From a virus, in IMG/VR virus record IMGVR_UViG_3300027486_000009, positions 1 through 39,982 of that record: a stretch of 39,982 nt of DNA; one strand, 5' to 3'. A program made the position numbers and the translations under genes. The notes beneath the pieces were generated by a model. The model did no database searches. It saw only the letters and a list, made by a program, of their open reading frames with translations, and was not told the origin of the DNA. Of the stretch, positions 17,241 through 26,497 are shown one piece after another. How positions within the stretch are numbered: position 1 is the stretch's first letter; the number at the start of each line of letters is the position of its first letter.

Positions 17241-18163
17241 TGACAGTAACGCTTGACGCTTTAACAGATGAAGTGCTTATTAACCTTGCTGGTTATACAC
17301 TGCAGCAAGACCGTGCTACACACCTTACTGGTGCGGTAACAGCAACTGCATCTACTATTGCAACTCCCATTGTTCTTAGCCTTGGTTCTACTGAAAATGT
17401 AGGTAAAGGTATACTTGAGATTGATGATGAATTGCTTTGGGCGGATTCATTTGACCGTGTTGCTAGTACAGCAACTATTTCTCCTTATGGTCGTGGCTAT
17501 CTAGGTACTACAACTACAACCCATATTGCTGGTGCTAAGGTAACAATTGCTCCTACATTTCCACGCTTTGTAGTTAAACGTGCTATCCAAGACACTATCC
17601 GCGCTATTGGCGCAACTATTTTTTCTGTAGGTCAGACTACATTTACATATAACTCAGCGGTAAGTACTTATGCTTTAACTGGTCTTGATATTCAAAACAT
17701 CTTGACAATGCACTGGCAGTCAATTGGTCCATCACAAGAATGGATTCGTGTCAAACGTTGGGATTGGGACTCTAATCCAGATGCTACAACTTGGGGTGCT
17801 ACTGCACAAACTGTAACTATTGGAGACCCAATCATTTCTGGTCGTACAGTTAAGGTTACCTATGCTAAGGCTCCAACAACTATGAGCACATCAGCAGAAA
17901 CATCTTTTGCTACTCAGACTGGTTTACCAGAATCTTGCCGAGACATTGTAATTCTTGGCGCAGCATATCGTTTGCTTACATTCCTTGACCCAGCCCGTGC
18001 TGCACAAGTTAGTCCACAGGCTGATGAAATTGATAGCAAGCGTCCATTTGGTTCATCACAGAATGCAACCAAACAACTGTATGCACTTTATACACAGCGT
18101 CTTAATGAGGAAACTCAAGCGCAACAACAACAGTATCCAATCCGCGTCCACTTCAGCCGATAG
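17240..18163 (+). CDS. Connector or tail-tube-like structural protein (307 aa)
   Basis: The N-terminal half is beta-rich with an ELLWADSF...YGRGYLGTTTTTHIAG segment. The C-terminal half has a helix ending in a Gln-rich tail (QAQQQQYPIRVHF). A helical C-terminal region with AAYRLLTFLDPARAAQ resembles head-to-tail adaptor or tail-tubular-A proteins of podoviruses, which attach the short tail to the portal. It lies between the head genes and the fibres, consistent with that role. The assignment is tentative because no diagnostic motif is present. Confidence 0.5.
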   Translation: MTVTLDALTDEVLINLAGYTLQQDRATHLTGAVTATASTIATPIVLSLGSTENVGKGILEIDDELLWADSFDRVASTATISPYGRGYLGTTTTTHIAGAKVTIAPTFPRFVVKRAIQDTIRAIGATIFSVGQTTFTYNSAVSTYALTGLDIQNILTMHWQSIGPSQEWIRVKRWDWDSNPDATTWGATAQTVTIGDPIISGRTVKVTYAKAPTTMSTSAETSFATQTGLPESCRDIVILGAAYRLLTFLDPARAAQVSPQADEIDSKRPFGSSQNATKQLYALYTQRLNEETQAQQQQYPIRVHFSR

Positions 18164-18171
18164 GTTAATAA

Positions 18172-20328
18172 ATGACAACTAGAAAATACTCATCCCGCTC
18201 TCAGCAAACAACGCTGACTGGAGCACTTACCTCATCTGGTACAAGTGCAACTGTAGTATCGGGTTCAGCCTTGCTTGGTGGCGTAACAGTCTCAGCAGGT
18301 GAAACCTTTACAGTTGTTATTGACCCAGATACAGCCCTTGAAGAAATTGTAGATGTTACAGCGGTTAGTACCAATACATTAACCATTACCCGTGGCATTG
18401 ATGGTTCATCTGGACAGGCTCACTCTGCTGGTGCAGTGGTTCGCCATATGGCAATTGGCCGTGACTACCGCGAAGCCAATACCCACATCGAAGCAAGCAC
18501 TGGAGTACATGGTGTAACTGGTGCTGTAGTAGGCACAACAGATACTCAGACTCTAACCAATAAAACTTTAACTTCTCCAACTCTGACAACTCCAGCACTT
18601 GGTACTCCAGCATCTGGAACTCTTACTAATGCAACTGGTCTGCCAATCTCAACTGGTGTGTCTGGTCTAGGTACAGGAGTTGCTACATTCCTTGGCACTC
18701 CATCTAGTGCAAACCTTCGTGGTGCGCTGACAGATGAGACAGGCACAGGCTCTGCAGTATTCGGCACAAGCCCAACACTTTCTAGCCCAACCATTACTGG
18801 TACTGGTGCTATCGCAGGTACATTTACAGGTAACCTTACAGGTAACGTAACTGGTAACGTAAGCGGAACCTCAGGTTCTACAACAGGTAATGCTGCTACA
18901 GCCACAGCCCTTGCTACTGGTCGTACATTCCAGTTGACTGGAGATGTAGAGGCAAGCGGAGTTACCTTTGACGGCACTGGCAACGTAAGCCTAACCACAG
19001 TCATTGGTACTGGTGCAATTGTAAATGCTGATATCAATGCTTCTGCAGCAATTGACAAGACTAAGATTTCAGGAACAGCAGTTACTGTTGGGGATACTGG
19101 CACAGTAACGAGCACAATGATTGCAGATGGAACCATTGTTAATGGTGACATTTCAGCAACTGCTGCTATCGCTAAGACTAAGTTAGACCTTGGTGGAACC
19201 ATCACTTCTGCTGACTTGGTTGACGGAACTATTGTCAACTCAGACATTAACGCATCTGCTGGTATTGCACTTAGCAAGTTGGCTACAGACCCACTAGCCC
19301 GTGCTAACCACACTGGTACTCAACTAGCAGCAACCGTTTCAGACTTTGATACACAGGTTCGTACCTCTAAAGTAACTGACCTTGCAGCACCTACTGGTTC
19401 ATTCTCAATGAACAGCCAGAAGATTACATCTCTTGCTACACCAACAAACAGTACTGATGCTTCTACAAAGGGATATGTTGATACTCAGGTTTCTAACTTA
19501 ATCAACTCAGCACCAAGCACACTTGATACTCTTGGTGAGATTGCAACAGCAATTCAAGCAGGTGGAACCTTCTACGATGCAATCGTACTCAAGGCTGGTT
19601 CTACAATGACAGGTGCTCTTACCTTGTCAGGTGCTCCAACTGTAGACCTACACGCTGCTACAAAGGCGTATGTAGATACAGTTGCTGGTTCTGCTACCGC
19701 TGCTGCAGCAAGCGCTGCCGCTGCCGCTGCTTCTTATGATTCTTTTGATGATAGATATCTTGGTGCTAAGGCAACTCCACCAACATTAGATAATGATGGT
19801 AACGCTTTAGTTACTGGAGCAATCTATTGGGATACCTCTGCTGCTGCCATGTATGCATGGTCAGGTTCTGCCTGGGCATCTATCTCATCTACTGCAGCAA
19901 TTTACCGTTATCGCTATACAGCAACTGGTGGAGAAACTACAAAGTCTGGTTCCGATGATAATGGCTTAACTCTTAATTATCTGGTTGGCAAGGAACAAGT
20001 ATATCTAAATGGTATCTTACTTGTTCGCACATCAGATTATACTGCCACATCTGGCTCAAGTATTACATCTCTTGCAGCATTAACTGCTGGAGATATTCTT
20101 GAGATTATTACTTTTACCGCATTTGATTTGGCTACAGCAATTCAACAATCAATTTTCACTGCTAAGGGAGATATCCTAGCAGCAACATCTTCTGGAGTTG
20201 CTGGAAAAATAGCAGTAGGAACTGATGGATATTACTTATCCTCAGATAGCACGACAGCAACTGGCCTAAAATGGACAGCAGTAGTAACAGACCCTAATCC
20301 AAGTATCTTTATGCTGATGGGAGCGTAA
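18172..20328 (+). CDS. Long tail fibre protein with repeats (718 aa)
   Basis: This is a Thr/Ser/Gly/Ala-rich fibre. Residues about 124-220 are made of [10 protein letters not shown] / GTPASGT type repeats found in many phage fibres. Three copies of a motif like VN.DI.A.A.I..K occur near residues 282, 322 and 353. [11 protein letters not shown] and [11 protein letters not shown] segments (about 425-505) are typical fibre trimer repeats, followed by an Ala-rich coil. The end, AKGDILAA...GLKWTAV, recurs in the 73-aa gene at 20661. Fibres bind host surface receptors. The start is ATG 18172 with weak ribosome site AGGTTAATAA. Confidence 0.85.
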   Translation: MTTRKYSSRSQQTTLTGALTSSGTSATVVSGSALLGGVTVSAGETFTVVIDPDTALEEIVDVTAVSTNTLTITRGIDGSSGQAHSAGAVVRHMAIGRDYREANTHIEASTGVHGVTGAVVGTTDTQTLTNKTLTSPTLTTPALGTPASGTLTNATGLPISTGVSGLGTGVATFLGTPSSANLRGALTDETGTGSAVFGTSPTLSSPTITGTGAIAGTFTGNLTGNVTGNVSGTSGSTTGNAATATALATGRTFQLTGDVEASGVTFDGTGNVSLTTVIGTGAIVNADINASAAIDKTKISGTAVTVGDTGTVTSTMIADGTIVNGDISATAAIAKTKLDLGGTITSADLVDGTIVNSDINASAGIALSKLATDPLARANHTGTQLAATVSDFDTQVRTSKVTDLAAPTGSFSMNSQKITSLATPTNSTDASTKGYVDTQVSNLINSAPSTLDTLGEIATAIQAGGTFYDAIVLKAGSTMTGALTLSGAPTVDLHAATKAYVDTVAGSATAAAASAAAAAASYDSFDDRYLGAKATPPTLDNDGNALVTGAIYWDTSAAAMYAWSGSAWASISSTAAIYRYRYTATGGETTKSGSDDNGLTLNYLVGKEQVYLNGILLVRTSDYTATSGSSITSLAALTAGDILEIITFTAFDLATAIQQSIFTAKGDILAATSSGVAGKIAVGTDGYYLSSDSTTATGLKWTAVVTDPNPSIFMLMGA

Positions 20329-20331
20329 ACA

Positions 20332-20661
20332 ATGGCAACAACATATAAAGTCCTTGGGCAAACAAACCCATCGGCTACAACAGCAACAACTTTGTACACT
20401 GTACCTAGTGCTACAAATACAATCGTAGCAACAATATCGGTATGTAATCAAGCATCAGGTGCTGGTACATATAGAATTGCTGTACGACCAGCAGGAGAAA
20501 CATTGGCTGCAAAGCATTACATTGTTTATGATGCAACACTTCCTGGTACAAGTACAGACACAATTACAATTGGTCTTACACTAGCAGCAACAGATGTTGT
20601 TACAGTGTATGCATCATTAGCAAACTTCTCATTTAATGCTTATGGAAGCGAGATAGCATAA
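20332..20661 (+). CDS. Fibre-associated small protein, first paralogue (109 aa)
   Basis: It begins three bases after the long fibre gene. The product is Thr/Ala-rich and beta-predicted, with TTLYTVPSAT near the start and EIA at the end. It is paralogous to the 100-aa product at 20902: both share ATT.KVL..T, TTLYT.PSAT.TIV and a C-terminal EIA. It could be a fibre tip subunit or small head-fibre-like protein. Coupled to the next gene by TAATG. Confidence 0.7.
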   Translation: MATTYKVLGQTNPSATTATTLYTVPSATNTIVATISVCNQASGAGTYRIAVRPAGETLAAKHYIVYDATLPGTSTDTITIGLTLAATDVVTVYASLANFSFNAYGSEIA

Positions 20662-20882
20662 TGGCAATTAGCAGAGTACCAGGAACATCTGGAATTCAAG
20701 AAACACTAATCAATGCAAAGGGTGACCTTATTGTAGGTACTGCTGATAATACAGCAGGACTATTAACACTTGGTTCAAATAATGCAGTTTTGACTGTTGA
20801 TACATCAACATCATCAGGCATGAAGTGGACAGCAGTAGATATATCAGCAATTGAAATCATGTCCTATATGGGCGCTTACTAA
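20661..20882 (+). CDS. Fibre tip module, detached (73 aa)
   Basis: This short gene encodes AKGDLIVGTADNTAGLL...GMKWTAV, the same module that ends the 718-aa fibre ([15 protein letters not shown]...GLKWTAV). Here it stands alone as its own gene and ends SYMGAY, echoing the LMGA ending of the long fibre. It looks like a duplicated fibre C-terminus that now forms an independent subunit. TAATG overlap with the preceding gene. Confidence 0.7.
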   Translation: MAISRVPGTSGIQETLINAKGDLIVGTADNTAGLLTLGSNNAVLTVDTSTSSGMKWTAVDISAIEIMSYMGAY

Positions 20883-20901
20883 GAAAAGGAAGTAGTAAAT
20901 A

Positions 20902-21204
20902 ATGGCTACAACAACTAAAGTGCTTGCTCGCACAGCAGCAGCAACATCATCAACAACTCTATACACAACTCCATCTGCAACAACAACAATTGTAACTAAT
21001 ATTGCAATTACAAATACAGCAGCAACTGCAGCAACTTACACGCTAGCATTGGGTGGAGTTGCATTTGCAACAACTTCTGCAATTGCACCAAACGATACAA
21101 TTGTAATTGATGCTAAGCAGGTGCTAGTTGCAACAAATACAATTACTGGACTTGCATCAGCAACTTCAGTTAACTTTCACATCTGCGGAGTGGAGATTGC
21201 GTAA
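20902..21204 (+). CDS. Fibre-associated small protein, second paralogue (100 aa)
   Basis: Ribosome site AAAGGAAG precedes ATG 20902. The product is a Thr/Ala-rich beta protein paralogous to the 109-aa protein at 20332 (shared TTLYT.PSAT.TIV and final EIA). Together with the detached tip module before it, this repeats the pair found at the end of the long fibre, which implies tandem duplication. It is coupled to the glycine-rich gene by TAATG. Confidence 0.7.
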   Translation: MATTTKVLARTAAATSSTTLYTTPSATTTIVTNIAITNTAATAATYTLALGGVAFATTSAIAPNDTIVIDAKQVLVATNTITGLASATSVNFHICGVEIA

Positions 21205-22154
21205 TGGGAGCAACAGTAAGAAGTCTTAGGTCTGGCTCACAGTCAGGCAATTTATTTGCTAATAACCCTGCTACTATTGAAGTTTTAATGGTTGGTGGCG
21301 GAGGCGCAGGTGGAGCCAGCCCTTCAACCGCTCAGTTTAGTGGCACACATGGCGGTGGCTCGGGTGGTTTAGTTTACGAGCCAAAACTTTTAACCTCATT
21401 AGGTGCATATACTATTACTATTGGAGCAGGCGGTACCACTCCATCTTCATTAACTAGTGGTAATCAAGCAGGCAATGTTGGAAACAACACAACATTTGGA
21501 AGTTTGTTAACAGCATTTGCTGGTGGTGGAGTATCTACTGATGGATATACTTCTGGTTCTCTTTATGGTGGAGGTTCAGAAGGTGGACACGAATCTTTAA
21601 TTCCTGCTATTTGGAATGGTGGTGGTGGAAGCCGCTCTCAGGGAAATACTATTAACCAAAGAGGTTCTACAAATAGTGCGGCTATAGGCGGTGGAGGAGT
21701 ATACGGTCCTTCACAGCAAGATGGTGGTAGCGGACAATTTCAAGGTGGCTTTGGTGGAGCAGGAACTAGCGAATTTGATACTTGGCATTCAGCAACCACA
21801 ACTGGTGAATCCGTAACAGGTCGTCGCTATATTGGTGGTGGCGGCGGTGGTGGACACGCTACATATTATGGAACTCCATATAACCGAAATAATGGCGGTG
21901 TTGGTGGTGGCGGTATGGGCGGATATGGTACTGGAACTAACGCAACTGCAGGTTTAGCAAACACAGGAGCAGGTGGTGGTGGCGGAGGTTCAAATGGAAC
22001 TAATGGTTCACTAGGAGGAAACGGAGGTTCTGGTTTGTGTATTATTAGATATTTAACTGGAACAATAGCAGCCACTGGTGGAACTGAAGTTACATCTGGA
22101 GGATACAAATATCACACATTCACCTCTAGTGGCACATGGACAAGGACAGCATAA
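21204..22154 (+). CDS. Glycine-rich tail adhesin-like protein (316 aa)
   Basis: Residues about 28-280 are dominated by runs of three to seven glycines separated by short polar or aromatic segments. The protein opens EVLMVGGGGAGG and closes with a beta segment ending YHTFTSSGTWTRTA. This resembles phage receptor-binding proteins whose tip is a stack of polyglycine-II helices (for example gp38 of phage S16). The segments between the glycine runs would then form the variable contact loops. It is probably the distal receptor-binding protein; the comparison is by composition, not by alignment. Confidence 0.7.
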   Translation: MGATVRSLRSGSQSGNLFANNPATIEVLMVGGGGAGGASPSTAQFSGTHGGGSGGLVYEPKLLTSLGAYTITIGAGGTTPSSLTSGNQAGNVGNNTTFGSLLTAFAGGGVSTDGYTSGSLYGGGSEGGHESLIPAIWNGGGGSRSQGNTINQRGSTNSAAIGGGGVYGPSQQDGGSGQFQGGFGGAGTSEFDTWHSATTTGESVTGRRYIGGGGGGGHATYYGTPYNRNNGGVGGGGMGGYGTGTNATAGLANTGAGGGGGGSNGTNGSLGGNGGSGLCIIRYLTGTIAATGGTEVTSGGYKYHTFTSSGTWTRTA

Positions 22155-22522
22155 TGGCACACTTTGCGCAAATTGACGAAAACAATAAAGTAATACAAGT
22201 TGTTGTTACTGACAACAATCATCCAGATGGTGATGAAGGACATCAATGGTTAGTTGACAACCTTGGTGGCACATGGATTAAAACATCATATAATGGCAAT
22301 ATTAGAGGTCGTTTTGCTGGAGTTGGTATGACCTATGATGCTGTTAAAGATAAGTTTATTCCAGCCAAACCGTTTCCATCTTGGATTTGGTCAGATGAAG
22401 AAGATAGTTGGACACCTCCTATTACAAGACCACAAGAAATAGAAGATACAACAATCTTTTGGAATGAAGAACTTCAATCTTGGCAACGTATCAATCGTAT
22501 TACACGTACTTTAGTAGAATAA
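22154..22522 (+). CDS. Conserved fibre-locus protein (122 aa)
   Basis: I choose ATG 22154 (TAATG overlap) over the in-frame ATG at 22136, which lies inside the upstream gene. The product starts MAHFAQIDENNKVIQVVV and has GGTWIKTSYNGNIRGRFAG, FIPAKPFPSW and two Trp-rich C-terminal repeats (SWTPPI, SWQRI). I recognise this as a common small protein near fibre genes of environmental phages. It may be an accessory tail or chaperone protein. It abuts the oppositely oriented next gene with no spacer. Confidence 0.75.
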   Translation: MAHFAQIDENNKVIQVVVTDNNHPDGDEGHQWLVDNLGGTWIKTSYNGNIRGRFAGVGMTYDAVKDKFIPAKPFPSWIWSDEEDSWTPPITRPQEIEDTTIFWNEELQSWQRINRITRTLVE

Positions 22523-23230
22523 CTATTTGTATGATTTCCTATGCCAGTATTGGTTTTTATAGGAGTTCATTATTTTTCTTAAAAAGAAAAAATAGTTTTT
22601 CTTAATTTCTTGTTCATTATATTTTTTAACAGAAGAAACCCAGTTATCTCTTTTGATTGGAATGTACTGAACAATAGGAGTACCAGTTTCAATTATACCT
22701 TCCCAACCATTCTTTATAAAAAACGGAAGTTGTATAGTTAATGGAAATACATCGGCATCAACAATGCCAGTAATTAACTGAAATGGTGCATCAAATCTAT
22801 TGCTAGGTTGAATACACAACAATGAGTACCCAGAAGGTAGAGTTATAGTCCATTCACATGTAAACTTAATTACAAATGGGCTATAACCTTCTGGGGTTGG
22901 AACTCCTTGATGTTGTTCTAAGTTATGAAAACTAATTGGTTCTCTATTAGAACGCCAATTAAATATTGGCACAATTCCATCTGGTGACCAAGAAACAATA
23001 ATATCTTCACTAAGAGTTAAAGTATAACCAGCAGTCATTGCATCTAAAAATGGCATACAGGCTTTAACAGTACGATTGTTTCTGCCCTCAGTAAGATGGA
23101 ACTTTCCATCACCATACAAAGGTTTTATATCTTTATACCATTGAGGTATTAAAGAAACCGATGGCACTGGATGTTTATCAAAGTTTTGAGCCTCTAGCGT
23201 TGTTGGCGTAAATACAATTTTTTGAGTCAT
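22523..23230 (-). CDS. Conserved phage protein on opposite strand (235 aa), moron-like
   Basis: This is the only leftward gene within the late block. It is visibly more AT-rich than its neighbours. The product has IPQWYKD, a PFLDAMTAGY segment, WTITLPSGYSLL, PSNRFDAPF, GIVDADVF and GTPIVQYIPIKRDNW. I remember this pattern from proteins of marine and cyanophage origin whose function is unknown. A ribosome site (AGGAAAGG) precedes its ATG. The 56-base gap to the next rightward gene could hold its promoter. It is probably an acquired gene expressed apart from the late operon. Confidence 0.75.
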   Translation of the reverse strand: MTQKIVFTPTTLEAQNFDKHPVPSVSLIPQWYKDIKPLYGDGKFHLTEGRNNRTVKACMPFLDAMTAGYTLTLSEDIIVSWSPDGIVPIFNWRSNREPISFHNLEQHQGVPTPEGYSPFVIKFTCEWTITLPSGYSLLCIQPSNRFDAPFQLITGIVDADVFPLTIQLPFFIKNGWEGIIETGTPIVQYIPIKRDNWVSSVKKYNEQEIKKNYFFFLRKIMNSYKNQYWHRKSYK

Positions 23231-23286
23231 CTTATACCTTTCCTAGGTGTAATAAGCATATCATATATAAAACAACAAGGAGCAAT

Positions 23287-24099
23287 ATGACTAAAGCCCG
23301 TGACCTAGCCAATGCTAGTACAGCCCTATCTGCAGTATCTGCTACGGAACTGGGCTATCTTGATGGCGTAACTTCTGCTGTCCAGACTCAGATGGATGCT
23401 AAAGCACCATCATCTACTGCAGTTACATTAACTGGTACTCAGACTCTTACTAATAAGACACTGACTAGCCCTGCGCTAACTACACCAACCATTAGCACAG
23501 CAACAACTAATGGAGATATTTTATACGGAACAGGCTCTGGTGCTTTGGCTCGTTTAGGTATTGGTACTACTGGTCAGGTATTAAATGTGGCTTCTGGTGT
23601 GCCTGCTTGGGCTACGGCTGCAAGTGGTGGATATACACAATTAGCAACTGGTTCACTTTCAGGTTCATCAATTTCATTAACTTCAATTAGCCAAGATTAC
23701 AAAGACCTTGTTTTGTATTTACAAAATACTGCTTTATCTTCAGGCGCAGGGTTAAGATTTACTTTTAATAGTAATACAAATGCTTATTATGGTTATACTT
23801 ATATTCAAAATGGAACAGTAACTGGTTCAGGTTCGTCAGGTTTGGCTTATGGTTATCTTGGAGATTTTCCAGGTTATCAAGACTCAACAAGCGTAACTAT
23901 GAGGATTCCAAATTATACTTATGCTAACAGTCGGCCACACTACTTTGCTCACGGTGGACAATATCCATCAAATGCTGGAGCAATGGCTATTATGATATTT
24001 GGTTCAATTAATAATGGAACAGCAGTTACTTCACTTCAATTATTCCCATCAACAGGAACATTTTCTAACGGAACTTACTACCTATTTGGAGTTAAATAA
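23287..24099 (+). CDS. Second tail fibre protein (270 aa)
   Basis: Ribosome site AAGGAGC precedes ATG. The N-terminal 75 residues (TKARDLANASTALS...LGYLDGVTSAVQTQMDAK...[12 protein letters not shown]) form a fibre stem pattern widespread in environmental phages. GDILYGTGSGALARLGIG...W is a tip module related to those at 20150 and 20720. The C-terminal 140 residues form a beta-rich, Tyr/Asn-rich domain ending YYLFGVK, a probable receptor-binding domain. The stem shares a segment with the long fibre at 18541. Confidence 0.85.
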   Translation: MTKARDLANASTALSAVSATELGYLDGVTSAVQTQMDAKAPSSTAVTLTGTQTLTNKTLTSPALTTPTISTATTNGDILYGTGSGALARLGIGTTGQVLNVASGVPAWATAASGGYTQLATGSLSGSSISLTSISQDYKDLVLYLQNTALSSGAGLRFTFNSNTNAYYGYTYIQNGTVTGSGSSGLAYGYLGDFPGYQDSTSVTMRIPNYTYANSRPHYFAHGGQYPSNAGAMAIMIFGSINNGTAVTSLQLFPSTGTFSNGTYYLFGVK

Positions 24100-24305
24100 T
24101 GACTAATCCAACAATTAAAATACACAATGTTGAAACTAATGAGGTCATTGAAAGAGAAATGACAGCAGAAGAAATTGCTTGGCTAGAGTCAACAAAAGCA
24201 ATTCCAGAACCAACAGAAGAAGAACTTGCAAAAGCAGCAACTAAAGCAGCCCTACTTGCCCGTCTTGGTATGACTGCAGACGAAGCCAAGTTACTTCTTT
24301 CGTAA
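24099..24305 (+). CDS. Small fibre-associated protein (68 aa)
   Basis: TAATG coupling to the second fibre gene fixes the start. The acidic N-terminal part has NVETNEVIEREMTAEEIAWLE, followed by a helical, Ala/Lys-rich C-terminus ALLARLGMTADEAKLLLS. Short proteins of this pattern follow fibre genes in many phages and may be assembly chaperones. Function is not shown by the sequence. Confidence 0.7.
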   Translation: MTNPTIKIHNVETNEVIEREMTAEEIAWLESTKAIPEPTEEELAKAATKAALLARLGMTADEAKLLLS

Positions 24306-24368
24306 CAATTATCCCTAAGCATGGATACAAACTGCTCAACTAATTTTTTTCTGACTTAAGGAGATACG

Positions 24369-26291
24369 GTGGCTGGTAGAGATTTAACAGATGGTAGAGC
24401 CGAACGCTCTATTGCCGTAGACGTAGGTGTAGTTTCTTCTACATCTATCTGGCAGAACACTGACATAGCCTATGACATTGCTATTGGTGGACTACCTTTT
24501 ATTCTAGCCACAAATAATGAACGTCCCTATGGCCGTAAGACTGCACCGTTTAAGAAAGAACAGTTTGATTCTACTACCGAACCAGGTGAGCAATCACTTA
24601 CTGGTTGGTGGATTCGCTCACAGATGTCTTTTCATAGTGGTTCTGGTATTAACTTCTTTGACCCTGCAACTAACGATGAGAATGGACACTATCGTTTTGG
24701 AGACAGTAGAAATATAGATGTATGGACTAAAGGACAGGCTACTTTACTTAAAGAGACAGCCAATATGTCTGGTGTTACTACTGGTACTTATAAAATTATT
24801 TCTGGAGTATCTACAACAACTGATGTAGTAGTTGGATATATTCCTGGTTCTACTACAATTAAATCTTTTCAAGCAAATGGAACAGTAGTAACAACATATG
24901 CTCCTACTAACCTTGGTAATATTTTAGATGGTGCTGTATGTACAGATGGCACAAGATTATTTATAGCAGACAATGACCATATTTATGTTGGTCCTCTTAA
25001 CGCAGCCTCTGCTGGATGGACCGAGTACTACGCAACTGGCACACGTGCCACACTTGCTTGGGTTAAGCAACGCCTTGTTGGCGCTGTTACTAATTCTATC
25101 TATGAATTAACTGGTGCTACTGGTAGCGCACTTGCACTACCTACACCGCTATACACACATCCTAATACTGCTTGGATATGGTCATCTATTTCTGAAGGTG
25201 GTTCTGCTGTCTATGCTGCAGGTTATGCTGGTGGTAACTCGGCTATTTATAAGTTTACATTAAGTACTGGTGGTGCCATGCCTACGCTTACATCAGGTGT
25301 TATTGCAGCACAATTACCAATTGGTGAGTATGTAAATAAGATTGAATACTATCTTGGCTACTTAATAATTGGCACTAACAAGGGCGTACGCGCAGCAGAA
25401 ATTTCAGACCAAGATGGTTCTATTAATTACGGTCCATTAATTATTGAAGAGTCTAATGGCGTTTACGATTTTGCATTTAGAGATAAGTTTGTATGGGTTA
25501 CTGGTTCTATTGGCGGATATGCTGGTTTATATCGTATTGATTTAAGTAATGAAATTGAAACATTACGTTTTGCTTATGCAACAGATACCTATCTTGATAG
25601 CGTTTCTGGTTATGCTACAAGTGTAGATTTTATAGGTAACTCTGGACAGATAGCATTTACTACTTCTGGTAGCAATGGTATTGCTGTTCAATCTGCCACA
25701 GTCTTATCAACAACTGGCTATCTAACTACAGGTAACATTAGATACGGAACCCTTGAGCCTAAAAACTTTAAGCGTTTACTTGCTCGGGGTAATTTTACGT
25801 TTGGTTCTATGACATTAGAAACTGTAGATTCAGATGGCAATGAGTATGACCACATCTCCTATGACTCAGCAGTACCGCCAGTGGAGGTTACAACCTCCAA
25901 CCCACCAACGGCTCAGGAATATGTAGCCTATAAGTTTATTATGTACCGCGATGCTACAGATAGTACTAAAGGTCCAACCTTTAAGGGCTATCAGGCAAAG
26001 GCAACTATTGCTACACCACGACAAAGACTTATTAGTCAGTATGTATATTGTTTTGATGAAGAAACAGATAGGAATAATTCTCGTACTGGTTATTCAGGAC
26101 GGGCATATGACCGTGTAGTTGCTTTAGAATCCATTGAAGAAAATGGTGACATAGTTACATGGCAAGATTTAAATACTGGCGAAAGTCGCCAAGTCCAAAT
26201 CATTGGTATTAGTTTGGTGAACACTACTCCACCAGATAAAAACTCTACTGGATTTGGTGGAATATTAGAGATTGTGGTGAGTACAGTATAA
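24369..26291 (+). CDS. Large tail protein, possible nozzle or hub (640 aa)
   Basis: The start is GTG 24369, with AAGGAG five bases upstream; no ATG fits better. The protein is beta-rich with repeated blade-like segments in which a hydrophobic strand is followed by Gly/Tyr/Trp (for example VWVTGSIGGYAGLYRIDL and VYAAGYAGGNSAIYKFTL). This suggests a beta-propeller core. In podoviruses the nozzle protein (T7 gp12) is a beta-propeller near this size. That analogy, plus position between fibres and lysis genes, supports a tail-tip role. It is coupled to the next gene by TAATG. Confidence 0.6.
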   Translation: MAGRDLTDGRAERSIAVDVGVVSSTSIWQNTDIAYDIAIGGLPFILATNNERPYGRKTAPFKKEQFDSTTEPGEQSLTGWWIRSQMSFHSGSGINFFDPATNDENGHYRFGDSRNIDVWTKGQATLLKETANMSGVTTGTYKIISGVSTTTDVVVGYIPGSTTIKSFQANGTVVTTYAPTNLGNILDGAVCTDGTRLFIADNDHIYVGPLNAASAGWTEYYATGTRATLAWVKQRLVGAVTNSIYELTGATGSALALPTPLYTHPNTAWIWSSISEGGSAVYAAGYAGGNSAIYKFTLSTGGAMPTLTSGVIAAQLPIGEYVNKIEYYLGYLIIGTNKGVRAAEISDQDGSINYGPLIIEESNGVYDFAFRDKFVWVTGSIGGYAGLYRIDLSNEIETLRFAYATDTYLDSVSGYATSVDFIGNSGQIAFTTSGSNGIAVQSATVLSTTGYLTTGNIRYGTLEPKNFKRLLARGNFTFGSMTLETVDSDGNEYDHISYDSAVPPVEVTTSNPPTAQEYVAYKFIMYRDATDSTKGPTFKGYQAKATIATPRQRLISQYVYCFDEETDRNNSRTGYSGRAYDRVVALESIEENGDIVTWQDLNTGESRQVQIIGISLVNTTPPDKNSTGFGGILEIVVSTV

Positions 26292-26497
26292 TGACTACGG
26301 CACAGTGGCTTGGTATAGCCATATCTGTTTGCACTCTTGTGGCTGCTTTTGCTACCTCTGTTAGATGGTTAGTCAAGCATTACTTGTATGAACTTAAACC
26401 AAATGCTGGCTCAAGCCTAAAAGATTCTGTCACAAGACTAGAGGCTAAGGTAGAAATTCTTTATCAGATGATGTTAAACAAGGGGAGAGATGAATGA
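26291..26497 (+). CDS. Single-TM protein with coiled coil, possible holin or spanin-like
   Basis: The 68-aa product has one hydrophobic span at about residues 6-27 (LGIAISVCTLVAAFATSV). A short basic segment and a coiled coil (about 42-62) follow, ending in charged residues. It lies directly before the endolysin and overlaps it by ATGA, so it belongs to the lysis cassette. A holin or holin-regulator role is likely. The coil suggests oligomerisation. Confidence 0.6.
   Translation: MTTAQWLGIAISVCTLVAAFATSVRWLVKHYLYELKPNAGSSLKDSVTRLEAKVEILYQMMLNKGRDE

Noticed and set aside
18546-19313. Long open frame on the minus strand (255 aa) within the fibre gene
   Set aside because: It mirrors the Thr/Gly/Val repeat of the fibre on the other strand, has no ribosome site and no family character; it is a shadow of the repetitive coding strand.
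21866-22108. Proline-rich minus-strand frame inside the glycine-rich gene
   Set aside because: Pro codons are the complement of Gly codons, so this is expected antisense of the polyglycine region.
24306-24368. Possible terminator at the T-run near 24345
   Set aside because: The run of seven T is not preceded by a stable stem (only four weak pairs), so a terminator is not supported.
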